This document shows positions 36,317 through 48,929 of a stretch of DNA of 64,000 nt, one piece after another. Positions within the stretch are counted from its first letter, which is position 1, and the number at the start of each line of letters is the position of its first letter. The stretch spans positions 483,501 through 547,500 of the forward strand of contig QANY01002227.1 in the NCBI GenBank assembly GCA_003255025.1, in the 5' to 3' direction. The stretch comes from Datisca glomerata. Lineage: Eukaryota > Streptophyta > Magnoliopsida > Cucurbitales > Datiscaceae. The notes under the pieces were generated by a model, which had not been told where the DNA came from, made no database searches, and was given only the letters and a program-made list of their open reading frames with translations. Position numbers and translations under genes: made by a program.

Positions 36317-38879
36317 GATTACCAATATCCACAAGATAAAATGATCATATAAAACCATCTTAGATGAAATTCAAGAAATCATTGAATTCCTTAAATAAAA
36401 TGATGTCAAAATTTTAATAAAAACTACAAATTAGATTAATCTGAAAATCTATAAAAAATCAAGTGTATTATTGTATCTATATTTTTTATCATTAAATTAT
36501 TAATGACGTGATACCCAAAGTTATCTATTGTTCAAAAAAAATAACCTGCTATTTTTTAAAGTGATGTTTGAAACTTGACTATTTAGTACAATTACTTTAT
36601 GTTAATTAAGGGCGCTTGTTCAATATCAATTGGTATGGTAGCGGGTCCAATACACCAACTATTTTGAAAATATCGTATTTTAAACATATTTATGGTACCT
36701 ATGAGTTGTTCTCATTTAATGATTAAGAATACTATCACAAATTATATGTAGAAAAATTCGAGCACACATGTTCGGTATGCGCTGAGCTTGTTTTTGTGTA
36801 ACCTAATGTTCACCCTTTAAATTTCCTATTGGTGCATACATGACTCACATGTAAATATTTGTAATTGCATTTATTGTGTGATAAACTAAACAATATCCAT
36901 ATGTTTGACAAACTAAGTCAAACACATCCAAATATCAAAATAAGTGGTTATAGTTATTGACATGGACAGTTGAAGTCATAAACATGACGGTTAACGTTGC
37001 CAACAGGGGCAGTAGAAATTGAAGACATGACATAGTAGGCAAATTGGTTTGAAGCAGATATAAACATGGAAGACTGGGTAGGTTCCAATTCAATGTAATA
37101 ACTCGCTCTAAATGTCTATAAATACACGAAATGAAGATGAAGAAAGGAACTTTTCAACCAGGAAACTAAATTGCATCATTTCAATTCCTATCTTAAGATT
37201 TTAGGATTATTTTTATTTGCGATTTGTATGCATAGTGAGGTGATTATATGAATAATGTAAATTAAGCTTGCAGTCCTTCGTCATTATGTGCTTAAATGTT
37301 AATTTAAGCCTGATTATTTGCTTATCTCAAAACATTTAGTTGATGAATCAAAATCAGAATGGAAATCACTTTCACTGTTTGGTTTAGACAACGGAATGAT
37401 TATAAAAATTATTAGTGGAACTCAGATATTATTAGTGAAATACATTCCAACCTTTGGTTTGGTCTTTAGAATGGAATCAACAATTCTTTGACAAAATAAT
37501 CCCTAATTATCTGATGATTGACTAAAATATTCTAGTAATTTCATTGTCAAATATTCTTGGCAATATAAAATAACAAAACAACTGCCTTTGCTTCTAACAT
37601 ATATATATATATAAAACGTTGAACGTAAAACAACATGAGAAATTCATCAAGTTTGTGAGAAACCTAGTTCCTTAAAATGAGATCCTTTTGTAACAATACA
37701 AACAATCTAAATATTACTAATATCTTCAAGTAAAATTAATAAAATGAATTATGATTACACAATCCATTAACTATATTATTTGTCATTTACGAGAAAATAA
37801 CCACATAGACTCGTAATAATATGGATTCATGAAATTATTACATGGATTACATAGAAAAATGCTAGGGCTGGTAAACAGTGAGGAATGAGACGTGCAAAGT
37901 AATGAAGATTCTTATTTTATTTACTTCTCAAGAAATCAACATAGGAAGGATTCCTATTTCATGAGAGAAAAATAGTAAACAAACACGAGAAATGAACATT
38001 CACATTTCAATTCTACCTTCGATTACCATTAAACTAAGCACCACCATCAGGTTAATTGTAAAAATATTTACATTTAAACTAACCCATGCATATAGGTATA
38101 AATATTTATTCTACTAAAAAAATGAAGTCACTATCCAATTATCATTTGTGGGAAAAAAAAAAGACTTTTTTATAAAATGAAAATACTTATTTTCAAATAT
38201 TATGACCCAAATTTTGACATAATATTAAATTGTAATCATTTTCTGATTTCATCTCCTAAAAGTATTAAATATGAGTAAAACTTTATGCTGATGGAGATAT
38301 AAATAAAATTATATCGACTAAATGATGTATCAATAATTCATATACTAATTTGATAAATCATTTTACTGAGTAATAAAACATCAACCTATAAATGTTCTTA
38401 GGACTAATGACATGTTTACTTGGTGGATTTGGATTACAAATCCGAAAGATCTAGTAGATTTATAATCCAAATATGTTTATTAAAATAAGATTAAAAAATT
38501 TATGTGAAACCCACCACATAATTGAATTTGAAATCCTTATTTTTATAGATTTATAATTCAACTCAAAATGAGAGATCACAGATCATAATCTAAATATTTG
38601 TTGGTTTTAAATGTTAAAAGTAAAAAAGACCCCTATTAAAGTTATCAAATTATATTGTCATTTTGTCATAACCCAAACATTTTTAATTGAATGGTATTAT
38701 AGTAGACTTATCTAATCTAACATAATCCAAATCTTCTAATCCAACATATTCAAATTCATAGTAAACACAATATTACAAATCTTAAATCCAAATCCTAAAT
38801 CTAAATTCTAAATCCAAATCTTAAATCTAAATTCTAAATCCAAATCTTTAATCTAAAAGTTAGTAAACACCATAAATAC
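36317..38879. other. AT-rich interval with two MITE-like stretches
   Basis: No gene seen. About 37376-38045 starts TGTTTGGTTTAGACAACGGA and ends near ACCATTAAACTAAGCACCACC, an imperfect inverted pair typical of small DNA elements. About 38410-38878 starts ATGTTTACTTGGTGGATTTG and ends TTAGTAAACACCAT, again an imperfect inverted pair. It contains short tandem CTAAATCCAAATCTTAAAT units at 38780-38860. The limits of both are approximate. Confidence 0.35.
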
Positions 38880-39101
38880 ATGCATGTTCCATGGTCCAAA
38901 CTCATATGGTTTCTCCTCTCGATGCTAAGATTTAGTTTTAGAGATTCGTTGGCTTGCATTAATAGATTCACTACCCTAGATCGTTTGAAAATTTGGTGTA
39001 TTGACAATAGTTGGGACTGTGTGCTTTGTATTACAACTGGTGAATCAGTTGATCACTTATTTAATGACCGCGTATTTTGTAAGCAGATTTGGTCTAACAA
39101 G
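38880..39101 (+). pseudogene. LINE zf-RVT fragment
   Basis: The ORF 38880-39104 resembles the C-terminal zinc-binding domain of plant LINE RT: INRFTTLDRLKIWCIDNSWD, then CVLCITTGESVDHLFND. It is cut at 39102 by the hAT element and probably continues for some tens of bases beyond 39904. Confidence 0.65.
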
Positions 39102-39896
39102 TAGGGGTGTTCAAAAACCATCCAGATCATTTAGTCCGAACCGGTCCAATCTAAAATTGATCGGTCTGGACGGTTTTTTATAGTTAATGGTTGGTTCGGT
39201 CCTCCTTTTAAAGAGGACTGAAAATTCAGACCGGTCCAGAATTTTTGTTAGTTCTGGACTGATCCGACCGAACCGACCGTATAGTGTGTGAATATATATA
39301 TATATATAATTTTTTAGGGTTAGGTTATTTCTCCTCTCCCTCAGCTCAGTCAGACGTAGACCCAGCCCCTCTCCTTCTTCGTGTCACGCGACTCACACCT
39401 CAGTCCAGCCAGCCTCTCGCATCGCGTCTCCCCTCCAGAGTCCAGCCAACCTCTCGTGTCTCCCTCAGCTCAGACCCTCTCCCTCTCCCTTAGCTTAGTT
39501 AGTCGCAAACCTTCTCCTTTTTCACGTTGCACCTCCATAGTCCAGCCAGCCTCTCGCGTCTCCCTCAGCTCAGACCCCCTCCTTCTCCCTCAGCTCAGAC
39601 CCTCTCCCTCTCCCTCGGCCGCAGCTCAGACCCTCTCCATCTCCCTCGGCCTCAGCTCAGACCCTCTCTCTCCCCTTCAGTTCAGATCCTCTCCCTCTCC
39701 CTCGGCCTCAGCTCAGACCCTCTCCCTCTCCCTCGGTCTCAACTCAAACTGTTAAGTTCGTCTGCACCGACCGTTGAATTCGGTCTGGTCGATCCAGATT
39801 TTTGGTCCATTCGGTCTCCCAATGGAGGACCATGATTTTCAGTCTAGTCTTATTTTCCTCCAAAAGTCTGACCAGACTGACCGTTGAACACCCCTA
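39102..39896. mobile_element. Non-autonomous hAT element, 795 bp, with CT-rich tandem repeats
   Basis: The ends are TAGGGGTGTTCAA and TTGAACACCCCTA, a perfect 13-bp inverted repeat. The flanks CTAACAAG (39094-39101) and CTAGCAAG (39897-39904) form an 8-bp duplication with one mismatch. Subterminal parts are rich in CGGTCC/GACCGA motifs. The middle (39340-39740) is a pyrimidine-rich tandem array (CAGCTCAGACCCTCTCCCTC...). The Ser/Pro-rich open frames in it are repeat artefacts. There is no transposase. Confidence 0.9.
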
Positions 39897-39904
39897 CTAG
39901 CAAG

Positions 39905-40383
39905 AGTGCTAGCTCCAGGATGAACAGCTGCAACTATGGCCAACTTCTCCAACGGTTCTATGCTCAGCTAGAGGCAAAGATTTATTCATGTTATATATTT
40001 TGTTTAGCTTAAACATAAGGCAATTTTTTTGTCAATGTAATCTAGTAGAATCATTACTAGTGCCATGAACATTGTTAGGGATAGATTTTGATATATCAAT
40101 TTATAAATGATTGACATATCAAGTGGTCAATCGAAACTTAGACATATTTTAGTCGATCTAAAAGCTACTCTTAAAAAACATCAATACAATATTTGATGTT
40201 TTCATTTGAATTTCACATTTAAGCTTTAGTATTCAGTGTGTTATCTTCTGACTTCTTAAAAGCATGTCCCACATGAGTTTTTTATTAGTTACGACTATAC
40301 ATTTTTCATTTATTAATAAAAAATGTTGTGCATAACTATGTTTGTCACAGTTGAAGGTGTATGTGTATGTAGTTCAAGCTTAA
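39905..40383. other. Spacer, probably LINE tail and unknown sequence
   Basis: The first 100 bases may continue the LINE split by the hAT element. The rest is AT-rich and no feature is recognised. Confidence 0.3.
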
Positions 40384-41110
40384 AATGTACATTATGTTTA
40401 GCCATCTTTCTCTCTCCATAAGGGCTTCTCTATCTATGAGTGTATTCGTCTCCTACTGGTGAGATTTTCAACTCCTACGGCTGTCTCAATTCAGTCTTCG
40501 TAGATGGATAGTATCTCCAAAAAATGGCAATCTTTATCACTTGTCGAAATGGAAGAAAAAGTTTTAGAGCTAGAAGATTATTCTCATGAGGAAGCAATGG
40601 ATCATTCTCACTGTCTCCTTGTTAAAATTCTATCGTTAAAACTTGTCAACATAAATGCCTTTTGTAATTCGATCCTAATAATATGGAATACTGCTAAAAG
40701 AGTCAGCCTTAAGGAGCTAGGACCAAACCTAGGGTTATGCGAAACAAACCCTGGAACTTTGATAAATCCCTCATCTTATTGGGAGAAATTATGGATTTAA
40801 CCAACCATTTGAGATGATTTTAAATGAAGTCAGTATATGGGTTCAAGTCTTGAATCTCCCTATCCTTTGAATGACCCGAGAATGGGTAAAAGAATTGGTG
40901 ACTGTTTCAGAGTTTAGGATGATGTATGTATGAGTGATCTAGTCTATGCCAAGTATGTCTGGGAACGTGAAAGTTGGTGGTCAGAGAGTGATGGACAAGC
41001 AACCTTAGGCAGTCGTCGGAATGTGATAAATGCCTTTCAGATTCTAAGGTAGGTGAAAAACTCGAGGATAGAATATTCTTTAGGTTTTTATCTCAGGATT
41101 GGTGAAAATT
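40384..41110 (+). pseudogene. LINE ORF1 (DUF4283-type) fragment
   Basis: The ORF 40504-40800 begins MDSISKKWQSLSLVEMEEKV and matches the N-terminal DUF4283 domain of plant LINE ORF1, including IWNTAKRVSLKELGPNL. The preceding 120 bases look like a LINE 5' leader. After 40800 the similarity goes on in broken frames (VQVLNLPI and onward) to about 41100. The zinc knuckle was not found. It is non-functional. Confidence 0.65.
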
Positions 41111-42599
41111 AATTGCCCCCATCATGGTGCTAGGGACCCGTCTTTATAGATGGGGTCGAGTGGGGACCACATTCATGTCCTTTACAACTGCATGCCAATC
41201 ACTTGACCACGCTTAAAACGTTGTCACGTGCCACATCCTCAAAATGACTTAGGACTCGATTCACGTGATTACTTTTCATATCTGTAACTAATCGTGTCTT
41301 TGTGATATCGAGTAGCCCGATGACGAACTCACATTGCACAAAGGACCTCGAATGAGACTTCATGTTACCGAGTTTCCCTGGCGGCGGATTGAGACACGTG
41401 CAACAAAGCATAAACTGTCCACCATAGGGACGGGTTGGGGTCTCCTCAACCCACTGTGGGGTGGGTTGGGGTTCTCGACACACCTCGCCGTGAGGGAGGG
41501 TTGAGTCGGGACTAACCCGACTCTTAAGAGACGGTTAACGTCTTTTTACCCTTCCCTAGAAGGGGGCACATCCAAGGTACCTAAGGAGGCTATGCCTGTC
41601 GAGTAGTTCTCCTCTCTTGATATAGAGTAACCTTGTCCTAATCCTATCAGACCGCAACCCCCAAATTGTTCCCAAGTAAAGAAGAGCCTTCAAGCCTTTG
41701 TCACTTAGCTCAAAGGTGAGACTCAAAACTTGACACATGTTCTCAAAATAGGCTCACCACCCTTATAGGTCCTGGCGCGACCTTACAAATGTATTCACTA
41801 TTATAATATTTCATCCTTACTGTGCCACGTATGCACCACGTGGGTGCATTTAGACACCACATGTTCAATCTTAACACGTCACTCTAACTGACGCGGATCC
41901 ATATTTACATTAGCCACATGCGCAAGTTCAAATGTGTAGCAATTAAACTTGTACATAGTCCCTTCATGCATTGTGGTCTTGGTTGATGAGCCACATGTTC
42001 AACTATGATGACTGTCTTTACTATTGTAGTCCTTAGCCAGGTGCGATTATATACCAATTGCTCTCATTTAGGTTCCAGTAACAGATGCTAGAAGTAGTTG
42101 GCGAGGCAGGACTCTTTTAATAAAGAATCTGATTGTGTCGGCATTCATGAAATGGTGACTAGCTGAAAAAATATATATACACTAGCAATGTACAACCTTA
42201 AGTCTCAATGTAAGCATGAGTGACTATACATGATAGTATATATAGCATATGCATGTTCATAATATGTGTCCAGATACCAAAGTATCATGACAAATGAATA
42301 GAGTCACGCAACATTTTCTAACCACATTATTTTCGTATATGATAGATACAACTCAATGATGTGTTCATAATCATTTCTAGAGATAATTCATTAAAATCAG
42401 GAGTAAACATACCACAAATTTCTGATATTGAGATAACTAACCAGGGTGAAGTTCATCATGAAAATGGCCAGATAGCAGGTGCACATGCTGGGGTGACGTT
42501 CATAGATGATTCGACTTCTGAAAGTGCATACACGTAGGAACCTGTATGATATTGCCAAAGAAGGCACGCACATACACAAAAATATAATCAAGTTGCTAA
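41111..42599. other. Unassigned, partly GC-rich repeat-like sequence
   Basis: 41130-42060 is richer in GC than its surroundings, with many ACGTG and GGGTTGG motifs. Its short open frames have no recognisable product. It could be an LTR or a remnant of an unrecognised element; I found no second copy in the window. 42060-42600 is AT-rich with nothing recognised. Confidence 0.3.
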
Positions 42600-44034
42600 A
42601 GGAGGCGTGTGGATATTGGACTATCAATATTGGTCATGCTCAAAGGTGCCATTCCAGAAGAACTCATATGGTACTCTCTTGGCTCTTTCAGCTCTCCAGA
42701 CTTGTGCCATAGGATTTCCTGCCTATCATATTTATCACTACCTTTGTGATTATGCCCATAACAACACACCTCTTGTTACCCTCTTCCAATTGTTTTCACA
42801 TCTTCCCTATTGGAGAAGCCAGCTCAACAAGCTTCTCACAAAGCATAATTTATGGACCGCTCCTAGAAAAAATAAACATACATTTTTTATGTTTCTTCAC
42901 CCTTTATCGGGAGCAAGATCATTTTGTTGATGAAACCCTATACATGCGAAACCATATTAACCTCTGGAATTCTTCTACTGCATGGCCCAAATATGAAATA
43001 AGTATCATAGAGAAATTAGACCAGACCTTAATTAGGCTTAATGAACCGGACATGGAAGAAGTTTATTATAGTCTTCCTCTTGGACCATTTCCTCTAAGTC
43101 CTCATCTCTCATCCACATCCTAAGCATCCTCATCTGCTTTACATGAGTTCCAACGTTCATTTATCCTCAGTGATTTTTCTCCAAATCATCATCCCTATGA
43201 CCCTCAAGATCCGTATCAATTTGAATCCTAAGATCCCTATCAGTTGGACACTTAATTTCAACTCAAAGTTTCTACTCAAGCACCTTCAGAAGACCTTGAA
43301 AATCCTCCATTAACACAACCAGAACCCCAATCTTTACTTCATGTAGAAGACTATCAAGTTCTCGAAGACAATATCTCTCGCTACTTCTAGGACCCACCAT
43401 ATGATGAAGATTATGTAAATCTTACCCTCAGCAAAGGACCTCATCTCCATCAGTGCTGTCACGACTATCTCCCACTCATGTCTATCAGTGCTGCCATATC
43501 TGTCTCCCATTAATATCTACTTTTCTAAAAGTATGTTGTCCTATTTATTTATGCATACTCCTCTTTTGTAATAATAGTAGTTACTTTCATAAAGTAGTAT
43601 TTTTCTTCTGTTTATCGCTTTATATTATTTGTCTGTATTCTCACCTCTAACTCTATATAAGAAGGGATTCACGACCTTTGTATCGGAAGTAGTTCATAAA
43701 TAAATATCAGTATGTTTTCTTTTATGGCTTTCTAAACCTCTTCTTTCTCCTTGCAATCCTGAGCCTATAATATTTTATTTATGTCTTCAGTGATTCCAGT
43801 ATACTCTACACTTACTCTTGTTAAAGGGGTCATGTGTACCAGAATGAACCAGACCGAGATCTTAGGAAGGATAGTCCGCTGTGATTCTCTAAGTTCTTCA
43901 GTTTTGATGAGTAAGTTCATGGATCCTTAAGTGGCTCCCTTAAAGATGATATTGGTGAGCCTTAGCTGGATATTGAATTTACTGATCATGATGTATTGGC
44001 CTGGATGGTTATAGTTGAGATCCTAACTTGGTAT
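42600..44034 (+). mobile_element. Endogenous caulimovirid fragment, second copy
   Basis: Collinear with the minus strand of 13300-12515 and 19487-18785, it crosses the point where the first copy was linearised. It holds the degenerate downstream protein region (42607-43400, frames broken), then a non-coding region with TATATAA at 43654-43660, then the leader. It stops at 44034 exactly inside the primer site, after TGGTAT (44029-44034). The open frame 43453-43650 lies in the non-coding part and is unlikely to be real. Confidence 0.8.
43654..43660 (+). promoter_or_regulatory. TATA box of second caulimovirid copy
   Basis: TATATAA in the context CTCTATATAAGAAGGGATTC, aligned with the 19173-19167 TATA box of the first copy. 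Confidence 0.65.
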
Positions 44035-44256
44035 AATTAATCTTCAACTTTTTTTAGAATAAAGATGGAGTTAGTTTTAAGATCAATTAATTGACAATAT
44101 GGTATCCACGTTGAACCACTTGTTCAATAAACAAGTTTTGTCACAACGTAACCCAAATACGAGGTTAATAAGGGGACCATTAGGATAAAAAGGTATTTGA
44201 CTAAATAATTAATAAACTCTATCAATTAAACTCATAATCAAATTTATTAATTATGA

Positions 44257-47200
44257 TTAACTCCACTATAAAATCAAAACTGAACTCCAAATGTATTTTA
44301 TATTACTCGATGTAATTATCATTGGCCTATTATTCATTATGTAATACCCTTCCATAATTTAGTACCGCGTATAATTAGGTAAATTATCGACCTAATATTT
44401 ATACATATCTTATTATCAATAGGTTCCAAATTCATTCTACTGGCCAGCTATGATAATTTTCAGACTTGATGCCTCAAGTAAAATTGGCAAATCTCTAGTA
44501 CGTCACGAGAGATACTAAGCGCTTTATTTACTATAACCACATAAATGAATTACATAAGAGGTATTATGTTACTTAATTAAAAGTTTCTATGGATTCTGCT
44601 ATGAAGAATCTATGGACTCACTATATAATAACCCAGTCATCCAACCTACAAAATATGTTGACTCATAGAGTCTCATTCTTAGTAGATCAAAACAACTAAG
44701 TCATTAATAATGAGATCATAACTCTCTTAAGATTGAGAGCACGCATAAAATAATAGCAATGAGTCTTGATTTTCATCTGATAGTACTTTGTTGAAAATCA
44801 GAATCATTAGTCCTTTCAATTAATTCCAAATACACTAATACATTAACTAGATACTCCACCTAGTGACCAAGATAACCACTATACATAATAGAGTTCATGT
44901 ACTACAATATTCTCTTAGCAAAGCGCTCCGTTTCACTAGACTGTGAAATTAAGTATTTACAAGTTATAAAAGACTATTGGTTAAATACTTCGTTCCTATA
45001 AGCTAAACTACATATGACCCATAAACCAAGTACTATTATGCCTGTGGAGCTTTTACAAGAATGTATTGCACATAATATAAGAATAAACTATTTACTATTA
45101 ATCAAAATTAAATGTCTCAATAATATAATAGAATTTCAGTTCTTTTAGGGCATAATCCTAATAATCTCCCACTTGCCCTAAAGCACGTTACAACCAACTT
45201 AACCCTCATGTTCTCTACATATGATCCAAAGACTTTTGGGGATAAAGTCTTCGTAAATTGCTCTGCTAGGTTCTACCAAACTGATATGAGATTCTCACCA
45301 TGATAGACAAGCACAAAATCTCTCGTTCTCCTAAGATAGTGGAGTATATGCTTCACAACTATGTCTTTAATGCCTTATAATCCCTTCCCCTCTCTTGTAC
45401 TTACATGCATCATTATGATCTTGATCAAAATCAAAACTTGATTACATGATCAACATAATGTTCTAAGTCTTTAATGCATGATTAAGTCGACAACTGGACT
45501 AATGCATCACGTATATCATAATTCTTGGCCTTTAGCGACAAATCCAAAAATTAAGAGATAAAGATATTCATTTCAAGATCGCCATACAAGATAGCCATAC
45601 AAGATAGCATTCTTGACATCCATTTGCCAAAAATCTCATAAAAGAGATGAGCTGTAAATGATACAATATATTTATAGACATGAGCATGGCTATTAGTGAA
45701 AATGATCTGCTATACTTCATATCCTCTCTCTGAGTATGTCATTTTTCACTATGCCTAGCCTTGAAGATCTTAACCTTGCATCTATTTCTTGCTTCCGCTT
45801 GTAGATCTTCAACATCCAATTTTTTAGAAGCTTCTACAAGCTTCCATACTCCATTAAAATTAATAGAATCATTTTTAGATTTCATTGCTTGAAGTCAATG
45901 ATTTACTTTACATCATTTACAACATCTATACAGTTTATGGGATCTGAGTCATGTTCCTCTGAGATGGACTCGAAAACCTCTCACTTGAACATGAATCTCT
46001 CAATTAGTTGTGATCCCCTCCCACTACAACACAGTGATTGAGATCTATCTTATGTTCCATCAAGATTACTATATCAGACTCTCCTAAGAACATTTACTTC
46101 TCATATGAATGAGAAACGCTCCAACTACAAAAGATTTTGTACTACTAAGAAGTACTTTGTTCTTATTCTCTTGACTAACTGAATTCTCACTAATTTCTGG
46201 ACTTATCTATTATCAAACTAGATTGCCTGACACACGTACTATTGGAAACTTTTTCTAAGTTTGTGTTGCGTCTAGATATTCCTTTTGAAATATAATTTTC
46301 TTCCAAGAATACAATGTTTATACTTATAAACACTTATTATTCTTAGTAGTATAAAAACAAATAACCCTCATTCCTTTTTGCATAGCCTATAGTTAGATTT
46401 CATTTTGATCTACCATCTAGGTTGGCAACATTCTCCTTTAGCACGCGTGCTAGACATCCACCATACTTGTAAAATATAATACTTCGAATACCCTCCTTTA
46501 GGGAGCTTCCAAGATTGAAGACGAGATACCCTAGCACCTTATTATGATCCAATAATAGAGATCGTGAGTTTCGATTAAGAATCTCACTCCCACTTGATCT
46601 TAAATAATGTGAGTTTTTATTACCGTGGGTTACTAAGTGACATTAGATAATTAGTCAACCTAATCTTTAGCAACCTACTCTGATTAAAGAAGCATGCTCA
46701 ATTAGTAATATATTTAAGTTAATATAATTTTATCTAAATTCTAATAATTTTACAAATTTATTAACGACAAATTAAATATCTAGCAAGATTATTAAAATTA
46801 AAATTACATTTACATAAAATTAATAAAATGCTTCTAGGGTTAGCTATTTTATACCCTAATCGATTATGCTTGATTTTATTTTCATTATGCAATTATAAAC
46901 GTTTATCTTTTTAGAAACCTAAAGCCACATGATATCTAGATGTGCATAAAAAAATTTTTAAAGTAAGCTGAGTATAAAATATAATAAATAAAATATCAGG
47001 TTATAAAAGATAAATATCTAAAATATACCGTAGCCTTGCGTAACCCTACCCTATCTTAATTTAAAGTCTAAAACTGATTTTCAAGATAGACTAAGATCGA
47101 TCCGTGGCATCAGAACCGTCTATCGCTGGTTGACACCCTTGATCTCACTGCAAGTTTCACCCATTGGCCACCATCGACCGTCACACACTACCTCATGAGG

Positions 47201-48926
47201 TTGATCCCGTTCCAATGAATCAAACCAGAAAACAGAAAAAATTTCGTCACTCCCAGATACGTCGAAATCAGCCTCAAATTTTACAGAGAAAACATCCGAA
47301 TTTGGTCTTCTTTTTGAAACACAAAATTCTGAGTCTTTGAGTTATCTTTCCATAGGATTTTAAATCGTCACAATCAGATATTGGGTCCGAAAGTTATGAT
47401 CCAGACACCGAACAATCACCGCGCACCCACTTCTACACGGACGCGAGTTTTCGACCGTCTTTCGATACTTCTTTGGCATCATTTCGATCTTCACCAGATA
47501 CGAATAATTACATCATACCAATCCTAACTTTCTCAAAAAAAATTTTACAAGAATCTATGAAAATTAAATACGAATGCTAAAGGGAAAAATAATCTCTTCA
47601 TAGATTATCCCTCTAATTACATAACCAACAGAAAAATATACATAAAATCTAAATGGTTATGCAAGGAATTATCGAAATCAATCAAAACCATTAACAAAAT
47701 TTTGCAAGGTATTTCTCGAATAATTCAAAATATTTGCTCTAATACTAATTGAAGGAATCAACGCAGCGAAAAATACAGGATCTAGAAATTATTCGAGAAA
47801 TAACCTATTTAAAAATGGATTAGAAAAAATATCTCTTGAAGCGTGAAGATAAAAATCAAAATCTCATAATATTCCTTACTATTCCTCAAATCGTCAACCG
47901 AAATCATGAACGAGTGGACGCTCGAATAAAAATCATATCACAAAACTAGTTCATGTCCTTTTCTTTTTCCAAAAGAACAATTCGGCCATGACATTTTTAC
48001 TTCTTCTGTAACTCCACTATAAAATCATAACTGAACTCCAAATGTATTTTATATTACTCGACGTAATTATCCTTGACCTATTATTCATTATGTAATTCCC
48101 CTCAATAATATAGTACCGCGTATAATTAGGTAAATTACTATCGACCTAATATTTATACACATCTTATTGTCCATAGGTTCCAAATTCATTCTACTGGTCA
48201 ACTATGATAATTTTCATACATGATGCTTCAAGTAAAATTATTATGACCACAAATCTCTAGTACTCCACGAGAGATACTAAGCCCTCAGTTTACTATGATC
48301 ACATAAATGAATTACCTAAAAGATACTATGTCATTTAATTAAAAGTATTTATGGATTATGCTATTAAGAATTTATGGACTCACTATCTAATAACACAGTC
48401 GTCCAACCTACAGAAAATGTTGTCTCATAAAGTTTCATTCTTAGTAGATCAAAATAACTAAGTCATTAAATATGAACGCATAACTCTCTCAAAATTGAGA
48501 GCACGCATAAAATAATAGCAATGAATCATGATTTTTATTTGATAGTACTTTGCTGAAAATCAGTCTCATTAGTCATTTCAACGCATTCCAAATACACTAG
48601 TACATTAACTAGATACCCCACCTAGTTACCAAGGTAAACCACTCTACATAATAGAGTTAATGTACTACAATCTTTTCTTAGCAAAGCGTCCAGCTTTACT
48701 AGACTGTGAAATCAAGTATTTACAAGTCATAAATGACTCTTGGTTAAATACCTCGTTCCTATGAGCTAAACTCCATAGGACCCATAAACCAAATACTATT
48801 ATTCTCGTAGAATTTTTACAAGAATGTATTATACATAAAATAAGAATAAACTATTTATTATTAATCAGAATTAAATGTCTCAATAATATAATATAATTTT
48901 AGTGTTTTTAGGGCACAATCCTAACA
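44257..48926 (-). mobile_element. Decayed Ty1/copia element with two LTRs
   Basis: 44257-45165 repeats 48005-48926 in the same orientation. On the minus strand the 5' LTR is 48926-47750, starting TGTTAGGATTGTGCCC and ending GATTCCTTCA. Next comes a degenerate tRNA-Met primer site, RC of 47735-47747 (TAGTATTAGAGCA versus TGGTATCAGAGCA). The interior is only 2.6 kb. Near its 3' end RT and RNase H remnants are readable, such as HYLRRTRDFVLVYHG at about 45300 and SFSLIAMLMSINIL at about 45700. The purine tract AAGTGGGAGA lies at the 3' LTR edge (about 45165-45175). The 3' LTR lacks its outer 250 bases. Confidence 0.8.
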
Positions 48927-48929
48927 GGC

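Noticed and set aside
39284..39835. Ser/Pro/Leu-rich open frames on the plus strand
   Set aside because: They are three overlapping frames through a CT-rich tandem array inside a hAT element, so the open frames come from repeat composition.
43453..43650. 65-codon hydrophobic open frame
   Set aside because: It lies in the non-coding promoter region of the viral fragment and is not conserved in the other copy.
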